Part shown: positions 29,001 through 37,982 of the stretch, one piece after another
Position numbering within the stretch: the first letter of the stretch is position 1
Layout: each line of letters opens with the position of its first letter
DNA from: Crocinitomicaceae bacterium
GTDB lineage: Bacteria > Bacteroidota > Bacteroidia > Flavobacteriales_D > Crocinitomicaceae
Assembly (NCBI GenBank): GCA_016709005.1
Contig: JADJEU010000010.1
Span: forward strand, 1 to 64,000
Direction: 5' to 3'
DNA length: 64,000 nt
Program-made: the position numbers and the translations under genes
The notes under the pieces: model-generated
What the model saw: the letters and a program-made list of their open reading frames with translations, nothing else
Database searches by the model: none
What the model was told of the DNA's origin: nothing

Positions 29001-30912
29001 CAAGGGTCATCGGGTATGTTGGTAATCAAATTTGGAACAAGTGCAACGGTTGGTGGGCATGAATAAATCAACCACGAGACACCCGGGTCATAAGGAGGTC
29101 CCGGAGGTGCAAATTGTTCTGCCGGAGGTGTGAAATCCATATTTGAATTAATATCAATCTGATCTCCATAACACAAAACATAATTGTTTGTGCTGGATCC
29201 TGTAATTGTGGCATTGAATGTTCCAATATCGACAATGCATCCACAGGATGGTGGGGCAGTTGAATTTATTGTATTGGTACAAGCCGGCAACGCGCTGAAA
29301 AAAGTTGTAATTGTTATTGGATTTCCGTTTGACGGAATACCAGTTATAGTATAATTATCCGGACTAGTAAAGGGAGGATTAATAGTTGTTGTATAAGTGA
29401 AGCCTCCGTTCGTCACCTCTATAATTAAAGTACCACCTGCAGGTGGGGATGAGTAAGTTACCGTTCCTGTAACTTCAAAGTATTGTCCGGTAAACAAGCA
29501 CCTAGATTTGCAGTAAAGTTATCTATGTTGCAAGTGCATACCGGAGCAGTGTAATTGATCGTTTGTGTACATGCTAAATCAGCACTGAAGAAAGCAGTAA
29601 TATCACAAGCAAGGCCGTTTGCATTTTGCCCAGTGAGCGAGTAATTGACCGGAGACACAAAGGGTGCATTGAAAACTTGTTGCACACCATTGCAATCTTC
29701 AATAATTAACTGACCGCCAGCGGGTGCATTCACAAAGGTAACTTGGCCAGTTGTTGAATATGTATTTAATCCAACCACACAAGCACCAACATTTGCTGTA
29801 AGATTGGTGATTGAACAAGGTGCACTACAGTCAATCACTTGAACAGTTGTTGAAGAACTTGATTGACATGGCGGTTGGCCTATCACATAGTTGATGGTAT
29901 GCGTTCCGATACCTGCTGTTGCTGGGTTAAATGATCCTGTAGCACTAACACCGGGTCCACTCCAGTCTCCTCCCATATTTACTGCAGTCATTTGCAAGGC
30001 AGGATCTGTTGAGCAAAGTGGTCCGGCCGGATTAATAGTTGGGTCAGGTGGACCGGTTTGCGCGGCGGGAGGCGGAGCAAGATCCATGGTAAAAGTTGTA
30101 GAAGCACCACTCCAGTTTTCAACCACAATCATGAGTACATCACCGGCCACTACGTTTGGTGAAGGAACAGAAGAGGTGCACGGAAAAAAAGTACCAAATT
30201 GATTACAACCATTTGCAAAGTCTGCATAGTTACAGCTGATTTCATTACCAACATTGTTGATCGCATTGCATGGGTCTCCGGCTGGTACATCAAAAATTGC
30301 AACATCCAAAAATCCAGTAGCCGCATCGCCATCAATCAGGAGTTGAAGTGGTCCACTGCTAGTAATATAGAGAACGATGTATGCATAATCGGGTCCAATA
30401 AAATCAAGACAAGAACTAACCGGTGCTCCAGGCGTATTAAATGCAAAGGGCCCTGCGGTACCCGGTGTGCATATTGTAATGTCTGTGTTACACCCATTAC
30501 CAGATTGGACAGGTAAGCTGCAAGTCACGTCAATGTCAACACACGAAGAAGAACTTGAACATGGAAATTCATCCAATAATAAATTGACGGTACCAGTGAA
30601 AGTTGCAACCCATGTAATGGTTGATTGGGTTCCGCAATCGTCATCGTTATAGTCAAGTACAGTGAAGCCAAATGCATCGTATAAGGTTAATTCAGTATCA
30701 GTAAATAAAGTACCACCACACGTTGTAAATTCATAGGTATTGCCCGCTACTACGTTCACAGAAACATATTCACCTGGATTAACACAACCTGCTGTCATGG
30801 TTCCTGGACAGGGAGGTGTAGCATCGATATAAAATGTATTGTTGAATGCGCATTGACCGTATGAAGCCATTGTTGCGAATCCTGCTAAAACTAGACTGAG
30901 TAATTTTTTCAT
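26054..30912 (-). pseudogene. Giant paralogous CHU_C surface protein, frameshifted and C-terminally truncated
   Basis: Two frames form one gene. 29458-30912 has a signal peptide (MKKLLSLVLAGFATMASYGQ) and N-terminal modules up to CLPDNT; 26054-29497 continues with EVTGTVTYSSPPAGG. The paralog next door reads NTFEVTGTVTYSSPPA at the same place, and adding one base to the AAA at 29477-29479 restores exactly that, giving 1619 residues. Modules follow the paralog's order: Cys-rich Ig-like repeats, DQTICSGD/DQTICIGD repeats, PKD (YLWDFGDSTPYVYQINPTH) and CHU_C. The CHU_C end stops at EFKETMSF, lacking the final strand (HRGHVTVLK) that the paralog has. No other frame supplies it. It is preceded 11 bases upstream by the coiled-coil gene 30924-31433. 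Confidence 0.85.
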
Positions 30913-30923
30913 AGTTCGATTTC

Positions 30924-31433
30924 TTAGTCAATGATGGTATAACGATCCGGCATTGATAAAATCCGATCTTGTCTTTCTTTTGGGAGCTTATTAAATTCTT
31001 CACGAGTTAGCGTAGTTTTTACTTCACCTTCTTGCTTGTTTTCATTTTCGGCTTGTTGTTTTTTCCACTCCTGGAACTTGATTTGATATTCTTCGTCAGT
31101 CATCGATCCTTGTTCTGGCATGCCGTTTTGCTTTGCATATTCAACTGAACTCAAATAGTTTTCTACAGCTTCAATTTTAACGTCCAGATACTTTATTAAA
31201 CCTTCAACACGATTGATTTCAGTACTGTCTGACGCTGCTGCGTTTTTGAGTTCAGTCAGCCTTACTTCAAGCTGATTTTTTTTGCCTTGTAAACGCTGCA
31301 ATTCAAGTTTTGGATCATCATTTTCGAATGCTTTTGATAAGGCTGGTGACACATTAGCCTCCTCTGGCGCTTGCTGACTAAAGGCTGCTGCGCCCAGCAG
31401 AGATAAAAACAGAATGGACAGAATTTTTTTCAT
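30924..31433 (-). CDS. Exported coiled-coil protein, 169 aa
   Basis: Signal peptide MKKILSILFLSLLGAAAFSQ, then a charged, helical mature protein. Residues about 40-95 have leucines at heptad-like spacing (LELQRLQGKKNQLEVRL and INRVEGLIKYLDVKIEAVE), indicating a coiled coil. The rest is Lys/Glu/Gln-rich and ends with EEFNKLPKERQDRILSMP. No known family recognised. Its stop is only 11 bases before the giant CHU_C gene's ATG, so the two are almost certainly co-transcribed, and it may be a periplasmic partner or assembly factor of that protein (inference). Confidence 0.75.
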   Translation of the reverse strand: MKKILSILFLSLLGAAAFSQQAPEEANVSPALSKAFENDDPKLELQRLQGKKNQLEVRLTELKNAAASDSTEINRVEGLIKYLDVKIEAVENYLSSVEYAKQNGMPEQGSMTDEEYQIKFQEWKKQQAENENKQEGEVKTTLTREEFNKLPKERQDRILSMPDRYTIID

Positions 31434-31595
31434 GGTATTAAAATTTTGTAAGCCGTTGTCTCATTAACATCATGAACACTTTTTTGAGAATTCAATAATG
31501 AACTAATAATTAGGAGACGAGCAAATTTAGGGAAAGTTGTCTGGGAATCACTTACCACTTAAACAGACTATCAACCGATTACGAAAGTTTTGAAC

Positions 31596-31629
31596 AAAAA
31601 AAAGCCGCTCCTTTGCAGGAACGGCTTTC
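31596..31629 (-). terminator. Intrinsic terminator after the Thr/Lys-rich small protein gene
   Basis: AAGCCG...CGGCTT hairpin (GCCGCTCC/GGAACGGC with one mismatch) flanked by an A8 run on the left, which is a T-run on the minus strand. It lies 22 bases beyond the stop at 31651. Confidence 0.8.
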
Positions 31630-31650
31630 ATTAAAGACTTTTACTAAAAA

Positions 31651-31848
31651 CTATTTAGTCTCCGTTTTCTTTTTGTCACAAGTAGTAGTAGTTCCACCAC
31701 CCTGGCAGCAAGATGATTTTTTCTTATCTGTTTTTTTGGTTGTAGTGCTTGTGGTTGTTGTGTTAGATTTTTTACCATCCTGAGCTAATACAGTAACTGC
31801 TGTTCCTGAAAATGCAAGAAGAGCAACTGCTAAAACTAATTTTTTCAT
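31651..31848 (-). CDS. Small exported Thr/Lys-rich protein with a CC motif, 65 aa
   Basis: ATG at 31846-31848 gives a signal peptide (MKKLVLAVALLAFSGTAVTVLAQ). The mature part has only about 42 residues, nearly all Thr, Lys, Ser and Gly, with three cysteines (KKKSSCCQGGGTTTTCDKKK). It could bind metal or be disulfide-linked, but the composition is too simple for a family call. It is a single-gene unit with a good terminator, upstream (in gene direction) of the coiled-coil/CHU_C operon. Confidence 0.65.
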   Translation of the reverse strand: MKKLVLAVALLAFSGTAVTVLAQDGKKSNTTTTSTTTKKTDKKKSSCCQGGGTTTTCDKKKTETK

Positions 31849-31954
31849 ATTCAATTTGTTTTTGTTTTGTTAAATGTAAGGACTTTCTGAATCGGCTGTT
31901 GTTAAAATTTTGCTAAAAAATCAATTGAACGATTAAGAACGGCTAATTCTAATT

Positions 31955-32611
31955 TTAGATTTTTCCGATAACAGTTGTTTTTCCTTGAACTATATCGCCA
32001 ATATTTACATCGATCTGAGTTCCTATTGGAAGAAAAATGTCAACCCGCGAACCAAATTTGATAAATCCAAATTCACTTGCTGCAATAACAGTTTCATTTT
32101 CTTTAGAATAACAAACTATTCTGCGTGCAACGGCTCCGGCAATTTGTCTGAATAATATTTCTTTACCATTAGCATGTTGAACAACAACTGTCGTCCGCTC
32201 ATTTTCAGTGGAGGATTTTGGATGCCAGGCAACCAGGTATTTTCCTGCATGATATTTTACGTATTTGGTAATTCCTGATATCGGATTCCATTGCACATGT
32301 ACATTTAATGGCGACATGAAAATAGAGATTTGTACACGTCTGTCTTTAAAGTATTCTGTTTCCTCTGTCTCTTCAATCACAACAACTTTTCCATCAGCTG
32401 GGCAAATAATAAGATTGTCACCTTGAGGCGCTTTACGAAATGGGACCCTGAAAAACTGAACCACCAAATAAAACATCACCAGTAAAAATGCATTGATCAA
32501 CCAATACAAAATCAAAATGTCTTTTAAAAATATATGATTAACAGTAAAGATTGTTGCACAGATTATGAGTGCGATTAAAATGATTACATAACCTTCTTTG
32601 TGGATTTTCAT
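31955..32611 (-). CDS. psd: Phosphatidylserine decarboxylase proenzyme
   Basis: Converts phosphatidylserine to phosphatidylethanolamine at the inner membrane. At 218 residues it is the short (PSD-A) form. Two N-terminal hydrophobic segments (about 8-26 and 32-51) are followed by FFRVPFRKAPQGDNLIICPA, ISIFMSPLNVHVQWNPISG and the self-cleavage region FIKFGSRVDIFLP, where Ser becomes the pyruvoyl group. It lies 20 bases downstream of cdsA, which makes the CDP-diacylglycerol precursor, so the pair is an operon in phospholipid synthesis. Confidence 0.93.
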   Translation of the reverse strand: MKIHKEGYVIILIALIICATIFTVNHIFLKDILILYWLINAFLLVMFYLVVQFFRVPFRKAPQGDNLIICPADGKVVVIEETEETEYFKDRRVQISIFMSPLNVHVQWNPISGITKYVKYHAGKYLVAWHPKSSTENERTTVVVQHANGKEILFRQIAGAVARRIVCYSKENETVIAASEFGFIKFGSRVDIFLPIGTQIDVNIGDIVQGKTTVIGKI

Positions 32612-32631
32612 GTGTGATTAAAAAAGTGGTT

Positions 32632-33456
32632 TTAAAAAATAAATTTTTCTAGAAAAAAGATAACTGGCACAACAAAAAGTACAGCATCAAAACGATCTAA
32701 AATTCCTCCGTGACCTGGTAAAATGGTGCCAGAATCTTTCACATTAACGCTGCGCTTAAGCATGGATTGAACTAAATCACCGAATGTGCCAATGACGCCA
32801 GCAACAAGTGCATAGGTGATATATTTTAAATAAGATTCTTCGAGGAGATATGCGAGTAATATTCCAGCAATCATTGCAAAAACAACTCCACCAATAAATC
32901 CTTCCCAGGTTTTTTTTGGTGAGATGCGTTCAAATAATTTGTGCTTACCAATTAATCTGCCTGTAAGATATGCGAAGGTATCATTTGACCATATCAGAAT
33001 AAAGATAGAAAGCACTGGCCAGATATAATGCTGAAATTTGTCCAGTTCAAGTCTCGTAGCAAGTTGATTCAGCAATACAAAGGGAATTACCAAATAAATA
33101 ATTCCTGCAACGGTAATAGAGATGTTTTCGAATGGCTTGGATTGAGCTCTGAACAACTCAGCAATACCGATTGCAATAAAACTTCCCAAACTAATTCCAA
33201 TTGCTATCAAACCAAATTGGCCTCCAAAATACATTGCCAGAAGGGCAAGAAGATAAATACCGGCACCAATAGTTGTACCAACACTTCGTTGTGGTTTCGT
33301 CTCTGTATTCTCAAACAATTTATAAAATTCAAGCAAACCAAAAATTACAATCACCCCAAAAGTAACATGCATATACCAACCACCCAGAACAATTGCTCCA
33401 ACTAAAACCACCACAAAAATGGTTCCGGTCATTGCGCGTTGCCAGAAATTATTCAT
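32632..33456 (-). CDS. cdsA: Phosphatidate cytidylyltransferase
   Basis: Makes CDP-diacylglycerol from phosphatidate and CTP. It is an integral membrane protein of 274 residues with about eight hydrophobic segments. The C-terminal signature of the family is clear: GDLVQSMLKRSVNVKDSG near 220, then LPGHGGILDRFDAVLF near 240-255. WSNDTFAYLTGRLIGKHKL near 155 is also typical. Its start overlaps the end of the DUF2007 gene by eight bases, and psd follows 20 bases later, so ftsH-DUF2007-cdsA-psd form one cluster. Confidence 0.95.
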   Translation of the reverse strand: MNNFWQRAMTGTIFVVVLVGAIVLGGWYMHVTFGVIVIFGLLEFYKLFENTETKPQRSVGTTIGAGIYLLALLAMYFGGQFGLIAIGISLGSFIAIGIAELFRAQSKPFENISITVAGIIYLVIPFVLLNQLATRLELDKFQHYIWPVLSIFILIWSNDTFAYLTGRLIGKHKLFERISPKKTWEGFIGGVVFAMIAGILLAYLLEESYLKYITYALVAGVIGTFGDLVQSMLKRSVNVKDSGTILPGHGGILDRFDAVLFVVPVIFFLEKFIF

Positions 33457-33652
33457 GCAAAACTTTTAAAACGGTTTTTGCTTTTTCAGCATGCAAAATT
33501 GGAACGTATAATTCAACGCGTGGAGGATTTTTTTCTTCAGCATCTTTCTTATTTAAAAGCAAAACTTCCACACTCGCGTGTAGAAGTTTTTCCTGAATAC
33601 GAATTCCTTCGAGTTCATCAGTGGTTGTAAAAATGCAGACCTGATTTGTCAC
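33449..33652 (-). CDS. DUF2007 small protein, GTG start
   Basis: Cytosolic protein of 67 residues from GTG 33650-33652 (VTNQVCIFTTTDELEGIRIQ). It has the DUF2007 pattern: an opening beta strand, a helix over LEGIRIQEKLLHASV, a strand EVLLLN, then PRVELYVPILHAEKAK. The longer reading from 33748 would add a Lys-rich stretch that is really the alternative frame of the FtsH tail, so I reject it. The role of the family is unknown; the gene is found with ftsH and cdsA in Bacteroidota. Confidence 0.7.
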   Translation of the reverse strand: MTNQVCIFTTTDELEGIRIQEKLLHASVEVLLLNKKDAEEKNPPRVELYVPILHAEKAKTVLKVLHE

Positions 33653-33744
33653 ACAAATAGATTTAGTGAGGCAGAGGTTTTGGTTCAGATGAATCTTTTG
33701 AATCAGGATTTTCTTTAGACTCAGGTTTTTCTTCTTCCGTTTTT

Positions 33745-35721
33745 TCAACTGATAGGATTGAGATCTTCTGGATTTACAAATTCAGGTTTAGATTCTTCTT
33801 TTTCCCAAATACGTTTTCCAAAAATAGCGATCAAATCATCTTTGAAAATAACTTCAGATTCCAAAAGTTTTTCAGCCAATGAAGTCAGTTTATCTTTATT
33901 CTCTGTAAGTATTTTCTTAGCGCGTTGATATTGCTCTTCAATCATCTTTGTAACCTCGCTGTCAATTAACTGAGCGCGTTCTTCAGAGTAAGGTTTCATG
34001 AAAGCCGATTGACCTTGCGGATCGTAATAACTGATGTTTCCAAGTTTATCACTCAAACCATAAATAGAAACCATTGCATAGGCTTGTTTGGTTACTTTCT
34101 CAAGATCGCTCAATGCGCCTGTTGAAATTTTTCCAAACATAATTTCTTCTGCAGCACGACCACCAAGAGCTGAACACATTTCATCCAACAATTGCTCTGT
34201 TGTAGTGATTTGTCTTTCTTCAGGTAAATACCAGGCTGCACCCAATGATCTTCCACGAGGAACAATAGTCACTTTTACAAGCGGTGAAGCATGTTCTAAT
34301 AACCACGATGTAGTTGCGTGACCAGCTTCATGGAAAGCAATTGTTTTCTTTTCTTGTGGTGTGATGATTTTATTTTTCTTTTCCAATCCGCCCACAATTC
34401 TATCAACAGCGTCTAAGAAATCTTGTTTGTCAACACTTTTCTTTTTCTTACGTGCAGCTATCAATGCAGCTTCATTACAAATGTTTGCAATGTCCGCACC
34501 ACTGAAACCAGGAGTTTGTCTTGCCAGGAAATCAATGTCTAATCCTTGAGCTAATTTTAACGGTTTCAAATGAACCATAAAAATTTCTTTACGCTCATTC
34601 ATGTCTGGCATGTCAACATAAATCTGACGGTCAAAACGACCGGCACGCATCAAGGCTGAATCCAAAACATCTGCGCGGTTTGTAGCCGCAAGAATGATCA
34701 CGCCGCTGTTGGTGCCAAATCCATCCATTTCGGTCAACAATTGATTGAGTGTGTTTTCACGCTCATCATTGGATCCCATGTTTACGTTTTTTCCACGTGC
34801 ACGACCAATGGCGTCAATCTCATCAATGAAAATAATGGAAGGTGCTTTTTCTTTTGCCTGTCTGAATAAATCACGCACACGTGAAGCTCCAACTCCAACA
34901 AACATCTCCACAAAATCTGATCCCGAAAGTGAGAAGAAAGGAACTTTAGCTTCACCTGCAACCGCTTTTGCAAGCAAGGTTTTACCAGTTCCCGGAGGGC
35001 CAACCAACAATGCGCCTTTTGGAATTTTAGCTCCAAGCTCTGTATATTTTTTTGGATTTTTCAGGAAGTCAACAATCTCTTCAATCTCTTCTTTTGCCCC
35101 CTGTAAACCTGCAACATCTTTAAACGTTGTATTGGTTCCTTTTCCTTTTTCAAAGACTTTTGCGCGTGATTTTCCGATGCTGAAAATATTTCCACCACCT
35201 TGTCCACCGCCACCGCCGCCAGACATTCTGCGCATGATGACGATCCAGAAAATAATTAAGATCACAGGAAATAATAACCAACCTAAAATATCAGAAACCC
35301 AATCTGTGCGGTTTTCATAATCAATACTGAAGGTGTAATTTTTGCCCTTAGCTTCCAGCTTGGCTTTGAGATCTTTCATGTCGTCGTTGAACGACTCCAT
35401 GTCTTTTGTCTCAAATTTTGCATCGGGTGTGCGGCCACCAAATCCTTCTTTCTTCTGAAGGTGCTGGTATTTAGTTGAGTCGAGGAGTTTAACCGAGTCT
35501 ATTTTATCTTGTTTCAGGTAAACTTCAGCAGTTTCCTGATTTTTGATAACGATCATTTTCTCGATATACCCCTTTTCAGCTAATTCATAAAAATCACTTT
35601 CCTGAATAACAAGATCGCGACCACTGAATTGAAAAAGGTTAAAGCTGATGAGTAATACGGCAATGATTGCGTATATCCAATACGCGTTAAATCCTTTATT
35701 CTTTTTTGGTTCTTCTGACAT
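33745..35721 (-). CDS. ftsH: ATP-dependent zinc metalloprotease FtsH
   Basis: Membrane-anchored AAA+ protease (658 residues) that degrades misfolded membrane proteins and regulators. Two transmembrane segments (about 13-28 and 146-163) flank a periplasmic domain. A glycine stretch (SGGGGGGQGGGN) precedes the AAA domain with Walker A GPPGTGKT and Walker B IIFIDEIDAIG, then the second region of homology (ATNRADVLDSALMRAGRFDR). The zinc site is HEAGHA near 461. The frame ends at NPEDLNPIS. The +1 frame directly after continues as an acidic Lys/Pro/Ser tail (TEEEKPESKENP...) ending 10 bases before the DUF2007 start, so the C-terminus may be frameshifted. Confidence 0.97.
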   Translation of the reverse strand: MSEEPKKNKGFNAYWIYAIIAVLLISFNLFQFSGRDLVIQESDFYELAEKGYIEKMIVIKNQETAEVYLKQDKIDSVKLLDSTKYQHLQKKEGFGGRTPDAKFETKDMESFNDDMKDLKAKLEAKGKNYTFSIDYENRTDWVSDILGWLLFPVILIIFWIVIMRRMSGGGGGGQGGGNIFSIGKSRAKVFEKGKGTNTTFKDVAGLQGAKEEIEEIVDFLKNPKKYTELGAKIPKGALLVGPPGTGKTLLAKAVAGEAKVPFFSLSGSDFVEMFVGVGASRVRDLFRQAKEKAPSIIFIDEIDAIGRARGKNVNMGSNDERENTLNQLLTEMDGFGTNSGVIILAATNRADVLDSALMRAGRFDRQIYVDMPDMNERKEIFMVHLKPLKLAQGLDIDFLARQTPGFSGADIANICNEAALIAARKKKKSVDKQDFLDAVDRIVGGLEKKNKIITPQEKKTIAFHEAGHATTSWLLEHASPLVKVTIVPRGRSLGAAWYLPEERQITTTEQLLDEMCSALGGRAAEEIMFGKISTGALSDLEKVTKQAYAMVSIYGLSDKLGNISYYDPQGQSAFMKPYSEERAQLIDSEVTKMIEEQYQRAKKILTENKDKLTSLAEKLLESEVIFKDDLIAIFGKRIWEKEESKPEFVNPEDLNPIS

Positions 35722-35732
35722 ATTTAATTTTT

Positions 35733-36116
35733 CTATTGAAGATTCGGAATATCAGTTCTGTTTGCATCGGCCCACAAATCTTCCAGATTGTAAAATTCTC
35801 TTGTTTCTCTATAAAAAATATGAACCACTACGTTGACATAATCCAGCAAAATCCATTCAGAATTTCCTACGCCTTCTTCATGCCAGGGCTTTTCTCTGAG
35901 TTCTTTTCTTGTTTTTCTGACAACTGAACTGGCCATACCTTCAACCTGGGTACTTGAGTCGCCGGTTGCAATCACAAAGTAGTCAGTCACCGCATTCTTT
36001 AATCCTGTAAGATCAAGAATGGTAATGTCTTTTGCTTTTATATCCTGCATTCCGTCTACTACTGTTTCTACTAGTTGACGAATAGCTTTATCTTTTATTT
36101 TAAGTGCTTTTGGCAT
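35733..36116 (-). CDS. rsfS: Ribosome silencing factor
   Basis: Binds ribosomal protein uL14 and blocks subunit joining when nutrients are scarce. From ATG 36114-36116 it has 127 residues with the family pattern: KDITILDLTGLKNAVTDYFV, IATGDSSTQVEGMASSV, then KPWHEEGVGNSEWILLDYVN and VHIFYRETREFYNLEDLW. It lies 11 bases upstream of ftsH on the same strand, a common Bacteroidota arrangement, and diverges from birA. Confidence 0.95.
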   Translation of the reverse strand: MPKALKIKDKAIRQLVETVVDGMQDIKAKDITILDLTGLKNAVTDYFVIATGDSSTQVEGMASSVVRKTRKELREKPWHEEGVGNSEWILLDYVNVVVHIFYRETREFYNLEDLWADANRTDIPNLQ

Positions 36117-36187
36117 TCTTTGTAAATTATCCCGCAAAACTACGGTTTTTGTTCAAGTTAAATTAAAAAATACCCACATTTGTTGTG

Positions 36188-36928
36188 ATGAATTATAAAA
36201 GGTTAACTCCTGATTTTATTCGGATTGAGTCAGTTGACTCAACAAATAACTATGCAGTTAATCTGTTAAAGGTGGCAAAACCAGCTGCAGGCACCACCGT
36301 CCTGACCAAACGGCAAACTGCAGGCAGAGGACAACGCGGAAATACCTGGGAGGTTGATCCGGATTTGAACCTGACCTTTTCTGTCATTGTCTATCCTGAA
36401 ATTCCAGTGACCCAAGTTCATCAGCTCAATTTTATGGTTGCTTTAGCTTTGTCAAAGGCTTTAAGAAGTTTTGCTCCATCTGTACTTATAAAGTGGCCTA
36501 ACGATATCTTAGCTGGATCAAAAAAACTAGCGGGCGTGCTGATTGAAAACCAATTCAGAGGCAGTCAAGTGGCATCAACAATTATTGGAATCGGCGTCAA
36601 TGTGAATCAACTTGAATTTAGTGGTTCTTTAAACGCATGTTCACTAAAATCAATTACAGGTATTGATTATGATTTGGATCAGGTCTTTCTGGAGATTTAT
36701 GCACAGTTGGATTTTTATCTCAATTTATTGATGGAGCAAAATTTTAATTTGCTCTCAAAAAGCTATCATGAAACTCTTTATGGTAAAGATGAGGAGCGCC
36801 GGTTTATTGACGCAAATGGTGAATTTTCAGGCGTCATTCAAGGCGTTGATGATAAGGGGTTATTGAAAATAAAATGTGACGAAGGAATACGGAAATTTGA
36901 TTTGAAAGAAATCAGATTTGTGTTTTAA
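36188..36928 (+). CDS. birA: Biotin--[acetyl-CoA-carboxylase] ligase
   Basis: Attaches biotin to the carboxyl carrier protein via biotinyl-AMP. At 246 residues it is the short form without the N-terminal DNA-binding domain, so it is not a repressor. Key motifs: ESVDSTNNYAVNLL near 15, TKRQTAGRGQRGNTWEVD near 40-57 (biotin-binding GRGQRG), and LIKWPNDILAGSKKLAGVLI near 99-118. The ATG at 36188 is preferred to the GTG one codon earlier. It diverges from rsfS and converges, with a four-base overlap, on the SRPBCC gene. Confidence 0.94.
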   Translation: MNYKRLTPDFIRIESVDSTNNYAVNLLKVAKPAAGTTVLTKRQTAGRGQRGNTWEVDPDLNLTFSVIVYPEIPVTQVHQLNFMVALALSKALRSFAPSVLIKWPNDILAGSKKLAGVLIENQFRGSQVASTIIGIGVNVNQLEFSGSLNACSLKSITGIDYDLDQVFLEIYAQLDFYLNLLMEQNFNLLSKSYHETLYGKDEERRFIDANGEFSGVIQGVDDKGLLKIKCDEGIRKFDLKEIRFVF

Positions 36929-37332
36929 TCAGCGTGCACTTTTTGCATGCGTTCAGCCATGTAGTTGAAGAGATTGGCAAGTGGTTTCATCACCATCATT
37001 TTCAAAAAGGCATTGATCTCTCCATTAAAATGCAGCTGACATTCGCAACCATCGGCGTGTTCCTTTATCTCTACAATCAGGGTAAAAGGGAAAGGTGCTT
37101 TTTCTCCGGATACAATATCAATTTTATGATCGGGGTGAACTTCTTTTTTGACTAACGGAATGATTGCAGCATTCTGTATTTTGAACGAACACTGATCATA
37201 ATCAGATCGCCAATCTGAAATTTTATCTTGTGGTAAAAGATTGACGATGTTATTAAAATCGCACAAGTAATCAAAAACAACTTTCGAAGATTTTGTAATA
37301 ATTACTTTTTCACTATCTATTTTGGTTGACAT
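36925..37332 (-). CDS. SRPBCC/START-like protein, 135 aa
   Basis: Soluble protein with a polyketide-cyclase/START-like fold pattern: KVIITKSSKVVFDYLCDFNN at the start, strands in the middle (FPFTLIVEIKEHADGCECQLHF), and a long C-terminal helix (MKPLANLFNYMAERMQKV). Ligand unknown. Its ATG overlaps the pyrE stop (TAATG), so translation is probably coupled to pyrE; this pairing recurs in Flavobacteriales from my recollection. No evidence for a role in pyrimidine metabolism. Confidence 0.8.
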   Translation of the reverse strand: MSTKIDSEKVIITKSSKVVFDYLCDFNNIVNLLPQDKISDWRSDYDQCSFKIQNAAIIPLVKKEVHPDHKIDIVSGEKAPFPFTLIVEIKEHADGCECQLHFNGEINAFLKMMVMKPLANLFNYMAERMQKVHAD

Positions 37333-37973
37333 TATGGATTCCAGGTGTGAGGGTTACTTCTCCATGAGCGCAATGATTCAAGATCACTCTCTGTGATATA
37401 GTTCGTGCTGATGGCATGCTCAATTAAATGTGAATAATCAGAAAGTGTAAAAAACGGACACTCTGCTTCTTCAAAACTTTTATGTGCTTTTTCAAAACCG
37501 TATGAGAAGATTGCACCAAGACCTAATACATTGCAACCTGCAGCGCGCAATGCTTCAACAGCTTTTAAACTGCTTCCACCGGTTGAAATTAAATCTTCAA
37601 TAACAACGACTCGCTGGCCGCTTTGAATCTCACCTTCAATTTGATTTCCAAGTCCATGACCTTTTGATTCTGAACGAACATATACAAAGGGTAATCCCAT
37701 TTCTTCAGCAACCAATGCACCAATGGCAATACCGCCTGTAGCAACACCAGCAATCACTTCAACACTTCCAAAAGCTTCTGTGATTTGCTCAGAAAAAGTC
37801 TGACGAATGGCAGTGCGAATTTTTGGGTAAGACAATGTTTTACGATTATCGCAGTAAATTGGAGATTTCCAGCCGCTCGCCCAGGTAAAGGGATTTGAAG
37901 GCTGAAGTTTTACGGCTTTAATCTGTAATAAAAAATCAGCTATTTTTAGCGCCTTATCTTTATCTAAAATCAT
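37332..37973 (-). CDS. pyrE: Orotate phosphoribosyltransferase
   Basis: Converts orotate and PRPP to OMP in pyrimidine synthesis. 213 residues from ATG 37971-37973 (MILDKDKALKIADFLLQIKA), the normal length. It has the orotate-binding FTWASGWKSPIYCDNR near 28-43, a catalytic loop YVRSESKGHGLGNQIEG near 99-115, and the PRPP-binding VVVIEDLISTGGSSLKAVEA near 122-141. The frame is open much further upstream, but that stretch is antisense to the Nudix gene and is not part of PyrE. It diverges from the Nudix gene across nine bases and is followed by the SRPBCC gene. Confidence 0.96.
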   Translation of the reverse strand: MILDKDKALKIADFLLQIKAVKLQPSNPFTWASGWKSPIYCDNRKTLSYPKIRTAIRQTFSEQITEAFGSVEVIAGVATGGIAIGALVAEEMGLPFVYVRSESKGHGLGNQIEGEIQSGQRVVVIEDLISTGGSSLKAVEALRAAGCNVLGLGAIFSYGFEKAHKSFEEAECPFFTLSDYSHLIEHAISTNYITESDLESLRSWRSNPHTWNP

Positions 37974-37982
37974 AGGGTGCAA

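Noticed and set aside
31434..31650. Intergenic stretch checked for a small RNA or riboswitch
   Set aside because: Apart from the terminator at 31596-31629, I see no conserved structure or promoter pair to support an RNA gene.
33449..33748. 99-residue version of the DUF2007 protein with a Lys-rich N-terminus
   Set aside because: The extra N-terminal part is the wrong frame of an FtsH-tail-like coding stretch; the GTG at 33652 gives a normal DUF2007 length.
34745..35320. 191-residue plus-strand open frame opposite ftsH
   Set aside because: It is antisense to the highly conserved AAA region, low-complexity (Pro/Ser-rich), and has no own signals; a shadow frame.
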